A program made the translations under genes and the position numbers. Positions 6,457 to 12,271 of a DNA stretch of 12,271 nt are shown piece after piece (the first letter of the stretch is position 1; each line of letters opens with the position of its first letter). The DNA lies in assembly GCA_964427955.1 (NCBI GenBank), contig CAYRWY010000154.1:1-12271 (forward strand). Reading direction: 5' to 3'. Below the pieces are notes generated by a model. It did not search any database. It worked only from the letters and a program-made list of their open reading frames with translations, and was not told the DNA's origin. The DNA comes from JACRBK01 sp964427955. GTDB taxonomy: Bacteria > Chloroflexota > Anaerolineae > Aggregatilineales > Aggregatilineaceae.

Positions 6457-7632
6457 CTAACTACCGGGCCGCCGTTGGATGGCGGTGATCTGGGTAATGA
6501 GCTGCCGGATGTTCTGGCCCAGGGCCACCAATCGGCGGCGCGAGGTTTCCGACTCCCCGGCGGACTGGCTCAACTGGATCAACTCCGCCTCCGCTGCAAT
6601 CAGCGGCTGGTGCAGCCGCATCAGAACCTCCCGCAGTTGGCGGCTGCGCTGGGCGTCGCGCTCTTGCAGATCGCGATAGACCGTCTGAATCTGGGCAGAC
6701 CGTTGTTCCAGCGTCAACGACAGGCGCGCGCTGACAATCGTAATGGCGGCATAATCGGCCAGGGCCTTGAGCAGGCGCCCGTGATGCTCGTCGAAGAGGC
6801 GCCGGTTCTGGGTGTTGCTGACCGCCAGCACGCCGACGACCCCTTTCTGCACGATCAGCGGCACATAGGCCACCGCGTACAGGTCGCGGGCCGCGTTGAA
6901 GCGGCGCAGCCCTTCGTCGGCCACAATCACGGCCTGGCGCGTGGTCAGCACCAGATCGGCGATCCGGTCCTGGATCGGCTCTCCCAGGCGATCCAGCAGC
7001 GGGAGCGGCAGATTCTTCCCGGCCCGCAGAGTCGTCTGCCCGGATTTGTCGTCACGCAGGAACAGCATGGCGTGATCGGCTTTCGTCAGGGTGATCGCCC
7101 CTTCCAGGACCCGGCTGAACACGCTGTCCAGGTCCGCCAGCGCCGTCACCGACTGCCCGATCTCGTACAGCGTCGTCAGTTCACCAATCCGCGCCTCCAA
7201 CTGCTGGTTCGCGGTTTGAAGCTGGGTCACCAGGGCATCCCGCTGCCGCCGCAGCCGCACCTCGTTGAGACCGCGCTCGACGGCGGCCAGGACTTCGGCC
7301 TCGCGCAGCGGCTTGTTGACGAAATCGGTCGCGCCCAGCCGGAATGCCTCGACCACCGCCCGAGGGCTGGTACGCTCGGCCATCGCGATCAGGGGACCGC
7401 GATACCCCTGGGACTGCACGGCGACCAGGAGATCGTGCCCGCTCAGACCGGGAAGCTGTAAATTCAGCACGATCAGGTCGGGGCGGTTCTGCCGGAGGAT
7501 CAACAGTGCATCCGGGGCATCTTTGGCTTCAAAAACGCGGTACGTGTTCGATGAAAAAACCTGGTCGCGCAGCAGCTCGCGCGCGGCAGGATCGTCGTCC
7601 ACGATCAGGATCGTGTCTTGTAGCTGGCTCAT
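6457..7632 (-). CDS. Pseudo-receiver/GAF protein with degenerate DHp helix
   Basis: 391-residue soluble protein. The receiver-like domain (about 1-125) keeps Asp12-Asp14 and Lys107 (NKPL) but has Asn57 where the phospho-acceptor Asp belongs (IVLNLQLPGLSG) and Met84 in place of the conserved Thr/Ser, so it should not be phosphorylated in the normal way. A coiled coil (about 120-150) and a GAF domain (about 150-305) follow; GVVGVLAVSN and the LLKALADYAAITI helix match the GAF of the downstream hybrid kinase. The C-terminal helix contains RLHQPLIA (339-346), which aligns with DLRSPLTA of that kinase's HisKA helix, but Met338 replaces the phosphorylated His and no ATPase domain follows. It is therefore a likely decayed or repurposed paralogue of the next gene, perhaps a scaffold or allosteric partner. 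ATG at 7632; only a GGGGG-type ribosome site is seen. The domain calls are firm; the role is inference. Confidence 0.88.
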   Translation of the reverse strand: MSQLQDTILIVDDDPAARELLRDQVFSSNTYRVFEAKDAPDALLILRQNRPDLIVLNLQLPGLSGHDLLVAVQSQGYRGPLIAMAERTSPRAVVEAFRLGATDFVNKPLREAEVLAAVERGLNEVRLRRQRDALVTQLQTANQQLEARIGELTTLYEIGQSVTALADLDSVFSRVLEGAITLTKADHAMLFLRDDKSGQTTLRAGKNLPLPLLDRLGEPIQDRIADLVLTTRQAVIVADEGLRRFNAARDLYAVAYVPLIVQKGVVGVLAVSNTQNRRLFDEHHGRLLKALADYAAITIVSARLSLTLEQRSAQIQTVYRDLQERDAQRSRQLREVLMRLHQPLIAAEAELIQLSQSAGESETSRRRLVALGQNIRQLITQITAIQRRPGS

Positions 7633-7669
7633 CGTGCGCCCCCAAACTCTTTATAACTTAACTGACCCC

Positions 7670-7710
7670 CGATCTGGTTTAAGTATACCTTGATCCACAA
7701 GACCAGATCG
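7670..7710. promoter_or_regulatory. Inverted repeat around a putative promoter of the REC-GAF/kinase operon
   Basis: CGATCTGGT (7670-7678) and ACCAGATCG (7702-7710) form a perfect 9-bp inverted repeat with a 23-bp spacer. Between the arms, on the minus strand, lies TATACT (7682-7687), a candidate -10 box 50 bp before the ATG at 7632, but no good -35 box accompanies it. A second AT-rich candidate is TATAAA (minus strand, 7650-7655). The repeat could be a regulator site or an mRNA stem; no regulator can be assigned. Confidence 0.45.
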
Positions 7711-7734
7711 ATCCCTGCAAAGTACTATTATCGG

Positions 7735-7765
7735 AAATGAAAACCGGGACAGCAAGCTGCCCCGG
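7735..7765 (-). terminator. Rho-independent terminator of the Roadblock/REC operon
   Basis: On the minus strand CCGGGGCAG, loop CTTG, CTGTCCCGG forms a 9-bp stem with one G-U pair, followed by TTTTCATTT. It lies about 33 nt after the stop codon of the REC-pseudo-GGDEF gene and separates the two minus-strand signalling operons. Confidence 0.88.
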
Positions 7766-7798
7766 CGGAGGTCTTCAAGTCAGAAGAGTTTGAACCGA

Positions 7799-8668
7799 TC
7801 AGGCGTCGAGCTGCCGCGAGCGCAGCAGCGCTCCTTTGAGCGCGTCGAGATCGGCGAACGGGCCGCCCGAATGGATGACGTGCCCGATCACCAGCTTCAG
7901 GCGTTTTTCTTCCATCGCCTGTTTCGCCTTCTCGCGATCTTTCAAGGGGTAGAAATATTCCATCGACTGCCGCAGCCGCATCTCGATCCGCTCGCGAATG
8001 GCCGTGGTGTGGGTTTCGTTGGTGATGATGATAAAGTCGTGCGGGGCCAGGTGGCCGATGAAATCTTCTTCGCTGCCGAATTCGCGCACCGCGTTGGTCA
8101 TCATCAAGCTCACGGCGCGCAGCACGTCGTCCGACGCCACAAAACCGTACATCTCGCGGAAATCGTCCAGCCCCATGATCGTGATCAGGACCACCGACCA
8201 GGTCTGGCCGCTGAATAACACCGCGCCCAACTTTTCATCTACCACCGGCCCTTCGGGCAGATTCGTGACCGGATTCACCAGCGAGGTTTGAGCCGCGCGG
8301 CGTAGCGCATTGCGCACCCGCAGGCGCAGCTCTTGAATGTCGAACGGCTTGGTGATGTAGTCCACGACGCCCAATTCCAGGCCGGAGAGCTTATCGACCC
8401 GGTCGCGTTTTTCGGTCAAGAAGATGATCGGCACGTCCTGGGTGCGGCGGTGGGTGCGCAGGCGGCGGCAGACCTCGTAGCCGTCGATGTCGGGCAGGCG
8501 AATATCCAGGACCACCAGCTCCGGCGGATCATCCTGAGTGATGCGCACGGCGTCTTCGCCCCAGGCCGCAGTCTGCACTTCGTAGCCCTGCACGCGGAAA
8601 TAGGCGTTGAGCATCTCGGACAGATCGAGATCATCTTCGACGATCAAGATGCGGGACTTATCGGTCAC
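7799..8668 (-). CDS. Response regulator with degenerate GGDEF output domain
   Basis: 289-residue soluble protein. The N-terminal receiver (about 4-122) is intact: Asp12/Asp13, phospho-acceptor Asp55 (VVLDIRLPDIDGYEVC), Thr85, Lys107 (TKPF). The C-terminal half (about 130-289) has the start of a GGDEF fold (NPVTNLPEG, where active enzymes have D-x-LTGLPNR) and the hydrophobic strands, but the signature loop reads APHDF (208-212) instead of GGDEF. The metal- and substrate-binding residues are therefore missing and diguanylate cyclase activity is unlikely; it may bind a nucleotide or a partner. I chose GTG at 8668, which follows GGGGGAGAG and puts the receiver at the normal distance from the start. 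An ATG at 8722 would add 18 residues but lies inside a conserved-looking inverted repeat. It is downstream of the Roadblock gene and followed by a terminator. Confidence 0.88.
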   Translation of the reverse strand: MTDKSRILIVEDDLDLSEMLNAYFRVQGYEVQTAAWGEDAVRITQDDPPELVVLDIRLPDIDGYEVCRRLRTHRRTQDVPIIFLTEKRDRVDKLSGLELGVVDYITKPFDIQELRLRVRNALRRAAQTSLVNPVTNLPEGPVVDEKLGAVLFSGQTWSVVLITIMGLDDFREMYGFVASDDVLRAVSLMMTNAVREFGSEEDFIGHLAPHDFIIITNETHTTAIRERIEMRLRQSMEYFYPLKDREKAKQAMEEKRLKLVIGHVIHSGGPFADLDALKGALLRSRQLDA

Positions 8669-8716
8669 ACTCTCCCCCTTTACGGGCAGCGCACACGCTC
8701 GCCTGAAACTAAGAAG

Positions 8717-8771
8717 GTGCATACCCCACGCTATCCACCTCGATCACGAGGGGATCACCGGACGTATGCAC
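8717..8771 (-). other. Nested inverted repeat between Roadblock and REC genes
   Basis: Outer arms GTGCATAC (8717-8724) and GTATGCAC (8764-8771) are a perfect 8-bp inverted repeat. Inside, ATCC-a-CCTCG (8733-8742) pairs with CGAGG-GGAT (8747-8755), a 9-bp stem with one bulge and the loop ATCA. The whole 55-nt structure lies in the 123-bp gap and would be in the mRNA of the operon. It has no T-tract, so it is not a standard terminator. It could be a processing site, a translation control element for the REC gene, or a protein site. Confidence 0.5.
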
Positions 8772-8791
8772 GAGAGTCAGGCCGCCAGCGC

Positions 8792-9163
8792 CTAGACCAG
8801 CTTTTCCAGTTCTTTGACAGCGCGGGACATATCCAGGAAGATCAGGCCCAGCTTGGCGTGCTCGCGCGCCAACACGGTCAGCACGGCTTCGTCTCCAATG
8901 GCGCTCAGGATCACGTAGCCGTGTTCGCCCTTGACGTAGACCTGTTCCATGTTGCCGCGTCCCAGTTCGCTCGCGATGCGCTCACCCAGGGAAAGCATGG
9001 CAGCCGACATGGCGGAGACGCGATCCTCTTCGATGTTGCCGGGGAGCGACGAGGCCATGCTCAGGCCGTCCACACTGACAATCGCGGCGGCTTCGACTTC
9101 GGGGGAGCTAACCTGCAAATCCCGCAGGCGTTCTGCTAATTGATCGTTGCGTGATTTAGCCAC
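8792..9163 (-). CDS. Roadblock/LC7-domain protein
   Basis: 123-residue single-domain protein of the Roadblock/LC7 (MglB-like) family. Residues about 8-115 cover the whole fold: VEAAAIVSVDGLSMAS, then the helix AMSAAMLSLGERIASELG, then strands VYVKGEHGYVILSAIGDEAVLTVLA with the final helix LGLIFLDMSRAVKELEKL, quoted here in pieces. Such proteins dimerise and, in characterised cases, act as GTPase-activating or scaffold subunits for small Ras-like GTPases. No MglA-like GTPase gene is in the window, so the partner may be elsewhere or be the co-transcribed signalling proteins. GTG at 9163 is chosen because AGGAGAGA (9168-9175) precedes it; the ATG at 9190 gives a nine-residue extension without a good ribosome site. 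It is the first gene of an operon driven by the promoter at 9264-9292. Confidence 0.9.
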   Translation of the reverse strand: MAKSRNDQLAERLRDLQVSSPEVEAAAIVSVDGLSMASSLPGNIEEDRVSAMSAAMLSLGERIASELGRGNMEQVYVKGEHGYVILSAIGDEAVLTVLAREHAKLGLIFLDMSRAVKELEKLV

Positions 9164-9263
9164 CGTATCTCTCCTGATATGTAGTACCACTCAAGCATTT
9201 AGACCATTTCAGGTCGTTGAGGACTTTACAGTGACGAGCGTCAACTCTGATGATGTGAGCCGT

Positions 9264-9292
9264 ACTGTAGCACAGGCACGATCCCTTGTCAA
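9264..9292 (-). promoter_or_regulatory. Strong sigma-70-type promoter of the Roadblock operon
   Basis: On the minus strand TTGACA (9287-9292), a perfect -35, is followed by a 17-bp spacer and TACAGT (9264-9269), with TGC just before it giving an extended -10. The predicted start near 9257 leaves a leader of about 95 nt before the GTG at 9163. This marks the Roadblock gene as an operon start separate from the lyase gene upstream. Confidence 0.8.
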
Positions 9293-9308
9293 GCAGGCGG
9301 GAACCCTA

Positions 9309-10220
9309 TTAACCCGGCAGGATTCCGGCGTTTTGCAGCACGGCGCGCAGCCCGGCCCGCTGCTCATCATTCAGCGGTTGAATAGGACGCCGCGCCGGAC
9401 CGGCAGGCAGTCCCATCAGGTTCAACGCCTCTTTCACCCAGACCGGGTAGGTACCGCCCACGCGGGCCAATCCTTCGCGCAGCGTGGACATCTTCGCCTG
9501 CAAGTCGCGGGCGCGGGTATGATCGCCCGCCTGGAACGCGTCGTAAATTCCCACTGCTAACGCCGGGGCCAGGTTGATCGACATACCGACGGCTCCATCC
9601 GCCCCGTAACACAGCGCCCCATAGATCAGGGCATCGCTCCCGGCAAAGACGCGGAAGTCCGCCGCGCACGAGCGCACGATGGCGCTAAGCTCCGACAGAT
9701 CGCCGCTGGACTCCTTCACGCCCACGAAATGGGGAAATTCGGAGGCCAGGCGGCACAGCGTCGCCGTGGAGACTTTGATGCCGCCCGTCCGGCCCGGATT
9801 GGAGTAGGCCAGCACGGGCATCGTCACTGCCGCCGCGATCTCGGCGTAGTAGGCATAAACCTCCGGCTGGGAGGGCGAGATGAAATAGGGGGTGCCAATC
9901 GTCGCCGCATCCGCCCCGGCGCGCTCGGCCTGTTTGGTCAGGGCGATAGCGTCGTGCGTGGTGATCGCACCGGTTCCGACCAGGACCGGGACCCGCCCAT
10001 TGACCGCCGTCAGCACCGCATCCCACACCGCCGCCCGCTCGTCCGGCGACAGGGCGTAGGCTTCGCCCTGGCTGCCCGTGGCGAAAATGCCATGCACGCC
10101 GCCGGCCAGCACATACTCCACCAGGGCGGGCACGGCATCCAGGTTTAGCGCGCCGTCGGCCTTCAACGGCGTGGGCAGCGGCGGAATCATCCCGTGAAGT
10201 TCAGCTTTGCTCATCATCAT
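9309..10220 (-). CDS. DapA/NanA-family class I lyase (dihydrodipicolinate synthase-like)
   Basis: 303-residue TIM-barrel enzyme of the family that includes dihydrodipicolinate synthase, N-acetylneuraminate lyase and keto-deoxy-sugar aldolases. These form a Schiff base between pyruvate and a lysine. Lys169 (FVGVKESSGD) is the Schiff-base residue, Tyr139 (LAYSNPGRTGG) the catalytic tyrosine, Arg144 the following arginine, and Tyr112 (GTPYFISP) the barrel tyrosine. The carboxylate-binding loop reads GSQGE (49-53), where true DapA normally has GTTGE, so lysine biosynthesis is less certain than the family call and another 2-oxo-acid aldolase is possible. The N-terminus has three Met codons (10220, 10217, 10214); AGGGA just upstream fits the second or third best, so the protein may be one or two residues shorter. 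The gene is divergent from panB. No terminator is seen before the Roadblock promoter. Confidence 0.88.
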   Translation of the reverse strand: MMMSKAELHGMIPPLPTPLKADGALNLDAVPALVEYVLAGGVHGIFATGSQGEAYALSPDERAAVWDAVLTAVNGRVPVLVGTGAITTHDAIALTKQAERAGADAATIGTPYFISPSQPEVYAYYAEIAAAVTMPVLAYSNPGRTGGIKVSTATLCRLASEFPHFVGVKESSGDLSELSAIVRSCAADFRVFAGSDALIYGALCYGADGAVGMSINLAPALAVGIYDAFQAGDHTRARDLQAKMSTLREGLARVGGTYPVWVKEALNLMGLPAGPARRPIQPLNDEQRAGLRAVLQNAGILPG

Positions 10221-10259
10221 TGGTCCCTACTTTGCATATTTTTCCATCAACCGGACCAA
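10220..10259. promoter_or_regulatory. Inverted repeat upstream of the lyase gene
   Basis: TTGGTCC (10220-10226) and GGACCAA (10253-10259) are perfect 7-bp inverted arms 26 bp apart, one arm abutting the start codon of the lyase gene. It could be a leader stem that hides the start or an operator. Weak -10 candidates on the minus strand are TATGCA (10233-10238) and TAAAAT (10261-10266), neither with a convincing -35. Confidence 0.35.
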
Positions 10260-10320
10260 CATTTTAGCCTGGATCGGCCCGCGGTACCTCATCAATTTTC
10301 CTCAAAAGCGCATTGTGCAC

Positions 10321-10326
10321 GATAAT
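10321..10326 (+). promoter_or_regulatory. Putative -10 box of the panB operon
   Basis: GATAAT lies 34 bp before the panB ATG. The -35 region at the proper distance (TTTCCT or TTCCTC, about 10297-10303) is poor. A near-palindrome ATTGTGCACGAT, with one mismatched pair, covers the bases just before and within the box and might be a regulator site. Low confidence. Confidence 0.35.
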
Positions 10327-10360
10327 ACAGGAAAGTTTTTTGGACAAGGAGAGAATATTC

Positions 10361-11215
10361 ATGTCTGATCGCAAGAAAGTTTCCCTGCCTTACCTCTACG
10401 AAAAATACGAGAAGGGCGAGCAGATCACCATGCTGACCTGCTACGACTATCCCACCGCCTACCTGCAAGAGGAAGCAGGGATCGAGATGATCCTGGTGGG
10501 CGACAGCCTGGCGATGACGATGCTCGGCTACGAGTCCACGCTGCCCGCCACGATGGAAGATATGATCCGGCACGCCCAGGCCGTCCGGCGCGGATCGCCC
10601 AAAAGCTGGCTGATCGGGGATATGCCCTACATGACCTACCAGCCGTCGGTCGAAACGGCCATCCGCAACGCGGGGCGCTTCATGGCCGAGGCGAGCTGCG
10701 ACGCGGTCAAGCTGGAAGGCGGGCGCGAAATGGCCGACCGGATCGCCGGGATCGTCGCCGCCGGGATTCCGTGTATGGGCCACCTGGGCCTGACGCCGCA
10801 AAGCGCCTCCAGCCTGGGCGGCTTCCGCGTGCAGGGACGCGATGCGGCCCGCGCGGCGCGCATCGTCAAGGATGCCCAGATTTTGGAAGAGGCTGGGGCG
10901 TACTCGATCCTGCTCGAAATGGTCCCGGATCGCGTCTGCCAATTGATCACGGAGCGCGCGCACGTCCCGATCATCAGCCTCGGCTCCGGCCCGCAGGCCA
11001 ACGGCCAACTGTTGATCTACCACGATATGTTTGGCCTCTACCCGCGCTTCACCCCCAAGATGGCGAAGGTCTATGGCAATGCGGGCGAAGTGATCCTGAA
11101 CGGTCTCAAACAATACGTGCAGGAAGTGCAGAGCCGGGCCTTCCCCCAGCCGGAAAACTGGTTCACGCTGAAGGACGAAGCTTTCAACGAGCTTCTGGAT
11201 CTATTAAAGGATTAG
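10361..11215 (+). CDS. panB: 3-methyl-2-oxobutanoate hydroxymethyltransferase
   Basis: 284-residue PanB, which transfers a hydroxymethyl group from 5,10-methylenetetrahydrofolate to 2-oxoisovalerate to give ketopantoate, the first step of pantothenate and coenzyme A synthesis in the cytoplasm. The family signature is clear: MLTCYDYPTA (24-33), ILVGDSLAMTMLGYESTLPA (44-63), IGDMPYMTY (85-93), KLEGG (117-121), GHLGLTPQS (140-148) and LLEMVP (184-189). By comparison with the E. coli enzyme, Asp48, Asp87 and Glu119 should bind Mg2+ and Glu186 should be the catalytic base. ATG at 10361 is chosen for AAGGAGAG (10346-10353); the 16 extra in-frame codons upstream do not fit the family. No panC or panD gene is present here. 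It is followed after 33 bp by an unknown gene with its own ribosome site, probably the same operon. Confidence 0.96.
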   Translation: MSDRKKVSLPYLYEKYEKGEQITMLTCYDYPTAYLQEEAGIEMILVGDSLAMTMLGYESTLPATMEDMIRHAQAVRRGSPKSWLIGDMPYMTYQPSVETAIRNAGRFMAEASCDAVKLEGGREMADRIAGIVAAGIPCMGHLGLTPQSASSLGGFRVQGRDAARAARIVKDAQILEEAGAYSILLEMVPDRVCQLITERAHVPIISLGSGPQANGQLLIYHDMFGLYPRFTPKMAKVYGNAGEVILNGLKQYVQEVQSRAFPQPENWFTLKDEAFNELLDLLKD

Positions 11216-11248
11216 TTCATCTGCAAACTTAGTTTTAAGGAGCATTCG

Positions 11249-12202
11249 ATGCGTAGTTTAAAAGACGTTCAGGCCATGATTCAGGCCGTCGGGATTCCGG
11301 GGCGGGATGCTTACGATCTGCCCACCTCCGCCAAGACTTTTCCGGATGGCGGGCACTACCGCATGGAAATTTCCGGCATCGAGCGTCCGCAAGTGTTAGA
11401 GGCGGTGATCGACGAGATGACGAAGCGCAAGATCGCCATCCACCGCCTGATCTCGGTCGTGATGGGATCGTCGCTGCTGGACGATGCCGAACTGCGCGAC
11501 TTCGCGCAGATCGCGGCGGACGCCAGGGTCGAAGTGATCATGACGCCGGGGCCGCGCTCCGCATGGGATACGGGCCGCCAACTGGTCACGCCGGAAGGCG
11601 GGCTGTCCGGGCTGCGCTTCCGGGGATCGGACCAGCTCAGCTACGTCGTCGCGGAGATTTTACGCTGTATTGATTTTGGTTTTCGAGGCTTTTTGACGAT
11701 CGACGAGGGTTTGCTCTGGCTGCTCAACGAACTCAAGCGCCGCGGGGACATCCCCCAGGACGTGGTGCTCAAGGTCAGCATCTTTGCCGGGCACGGCTCG
11801 GCAGCAGGCGCGCGCGTGCTGCAAGCGCTCGGCGCGGGCACCTTCAACCCGGTTGGGGATCTGCCGCTGCCCCAGTTGGCCAGCATCCGCCAGGCGGTCG
11901 ATCTGCCGTTGGACCTGCACATCATGCTATCGGACTCGTTCGGCGGCTTCAATCGTTTTTACGAAGGGGCCGAAATGGCGCGGGTGTGCTCGCCCTGCTA
12001 TTTCAAGATCGAGCCGGGTGCATCGCTCGTCGCGGGTCCGGGCGCCATCTACAAGCCCTGGGTCGGCGCCGACTTCCACGCCCAGTTCGCCCGCGAGAAA
12101 GTCAAGCACGCCCAGATCATCCACGAACTGATCCAGGCGACCAACCCGGCTCTCAAGCTGTCGCCGGTCGGCTCGCCGGATCTGGCCATTCCCAAACCTT
12201 AA
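11249..12202 (+). CDS. Conserved protein of unknown function, U32-peptidase-like
   Basis: 317-residue protein; start ATG at 11249 with AAGGAG about seven bases upstream. It has no signal peptide or membrane helix. The alternating strands and helices (VEVIMTPGP, GFRGFLTIDEGLLWLLNEL, VVLKVSIFAGHGSAAGARVL, LDLHIMLSDSFGGF) suggest a TIM-barrel-like cytoplasmic fold. From memory, proteins with the N-terminal pattern PGRD-x-Y-x-LPTS-x-K-x-FPDG-x-x-YR are often annotated as peptidase U32-like in Chloroflexi and Actinobacteria, but I see no catalytic motif that proves peptidase activity. Cys-Pro-Cys-like CSPCYFKIE (about 248-256) and the GxGxxxG-like stretch near 180 are noteworthy. Its place behind panB hints at a metabolic role linked to one-carbon, oxo-acid or aldolase chemistry; this is inference only. 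Confidence 0.8.
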   Translation: MRSLKDVQAMIQAVGIPGRDAYDLPTSAKTFPDGGHYRMEISGIERPQVLEAVIDEMTKRKIAIHRLISVVMGSSLLDDAELRDFAQIAADARVEVIMTPGPRSAWDTGRQLVTPEGGLSGLRFRGSDQLSYVVAEILRCIDFGFRGFLTIDEGLLWLLNELKRRGDIPQDVVLKVSIFAGHGSAAGARVLQALGAGTFNPVGDLPLPQLASIRQAVDLPLDLHIMLSDSFGGFNRFYEGAEMARVCSPCYFKIEPGASLVAGPGAIYKPWVGADFHAQFAREKVKHAQIIHELIQATNPALKLSPVGSPDLAIPKP

Positions 12203-12228
12203 CTGGCCCTTAGGCCGGTTGATTTTTC
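12201..12228 (+). terminator. Rho-independent terminator of the panB operon
   Basis: AACTGGCC (12201-12208), loop CTTA, GGCCGGTT (12213-12220) forms an 8-bp stem with one G-U pair, followed by GATTTTTC. The stem begins inside the TAA stop codon, so termination follows the end of translation directly. Confidence 0.82.
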
Positions 12229-12271
12229 ACCCGGCCTCACCCCCTGGCCCCCTCTCCAACCGAGTTAGAGA
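12229..12271. repeat. Edge of a C-rich sequence resembling a dispersed intergenic repeat
   Basis: The last bases contain CCTCACCCCCTGGCCCCCTC followed by TCCAACCGAGTTAGAGA. From memory, C-rich strings of this kind form one arm of short palindromic repeats scattered between genes in many Chloroflexota and other GC-rich genomes. The matching arm, expected to read like GAGAGGGGG, would lie beyond the right edge, so this is a partial and tentative call. Confidence 0.45.

Noticed and set aside
6475..7461. 328-codon open frame on the plus strand
   Set aside because: It is antisense to the pseudo-receiver/GAF gene, has no ribosome site and shows no domain.
8669..8722. ATG at 8722 as start of the REC-pseudo-GGDEF protein
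   Set aside because: It would add 18 residues unlike any receiver, starts inside an inverted repeat, and lacks a clear ribosome site, whereas GTG at 8668 has GGGGGAGAG directly upstream.
8717..8771. Nested stem as a Rho-independent terminator of the Roadblock gene
   Set aside because: No T-tract follows on the minus strand, and a proper terminator exists after the next gene at 7735-7765.
10292..11113. 273-codon open frame on the minus strand
   Set aside because: It is antisense to panB, which is recognised with high confidence.

Overview
The window is GC-rich, gene-dense bacterial chromosome. I infer a member of the Chloroflexota (Anaerolineae-like). The grounds are soluble REC-GAF-PAS kinases beside a Roadblock/LC7 protein and a REC-pseudo-GGDEF protein, a family 1 sugar-type binding protein, and a C-rich dispersed-repeat-like sequence at the right edge. 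This assignment is from general knowledge, not a search. I see no IS element, tRNA, rRNA or CRISPR array.

Left part (1-2888). The window opens with the first 21 codons of a LacI-family repressor on the minus strand. It has a strong promoter and a perfect 20-bp palindromic operator at the predicted transcription start, so it is probably autoregulated. Next comes a minus-strand two-component operon: an OmpR/PhoB-type response regulator followed by a membrane HAMP histidine kinase, closed by a terminator. Divergent from it is a gene for a small, probably exported protein of 99 residues with its own terminator. The 154-bp gap between them holds five TTTAAG-like heptamers about 10 bp apart, probably the operator shared by both promoters.

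Middle part (2889-9308). A lone family 1 extracellular solute-binding protein gene on the plus strand is followed by a bidirectional terminator. Behind that lie two minus-strand signalling operons. The upstream one (promoter at 9264-9292) encodes a Roadblock/LC7 protein and a REC protein with a degenerate GGDEF domain (APHDF in place of GGDEF); between these two genes is a 55-nt nested inverted repeat. The downstream one encodes a REC-GAF protein whose receiver has lost its phospho-acceptor (Asn at position 57), with what looks like a degenerate dimerisation helix and no ATPase domain, followed by an intact soluble REC-GAF-PAS-HisKA-HATPase hybrid kinase. None of the four proteins has a recognisable DNA-binding domain. 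Together they look like a cytoplasmic protein-protein signalling module with several pseudo-enzyme parts; this is the most interesting part of the window.

Right part (9309-12271). A DapA/NanA-family lyase gene (minus) is divergent from panB (ketopantoate hydroxymethyltransferase). panB is followed, probably in the same operon, by a 317-residue protein of unknown function. A terminator overlaps the stop codon of that gene, and the window ends in the start of a C-rich sequence that looks like a dispersed repeat.
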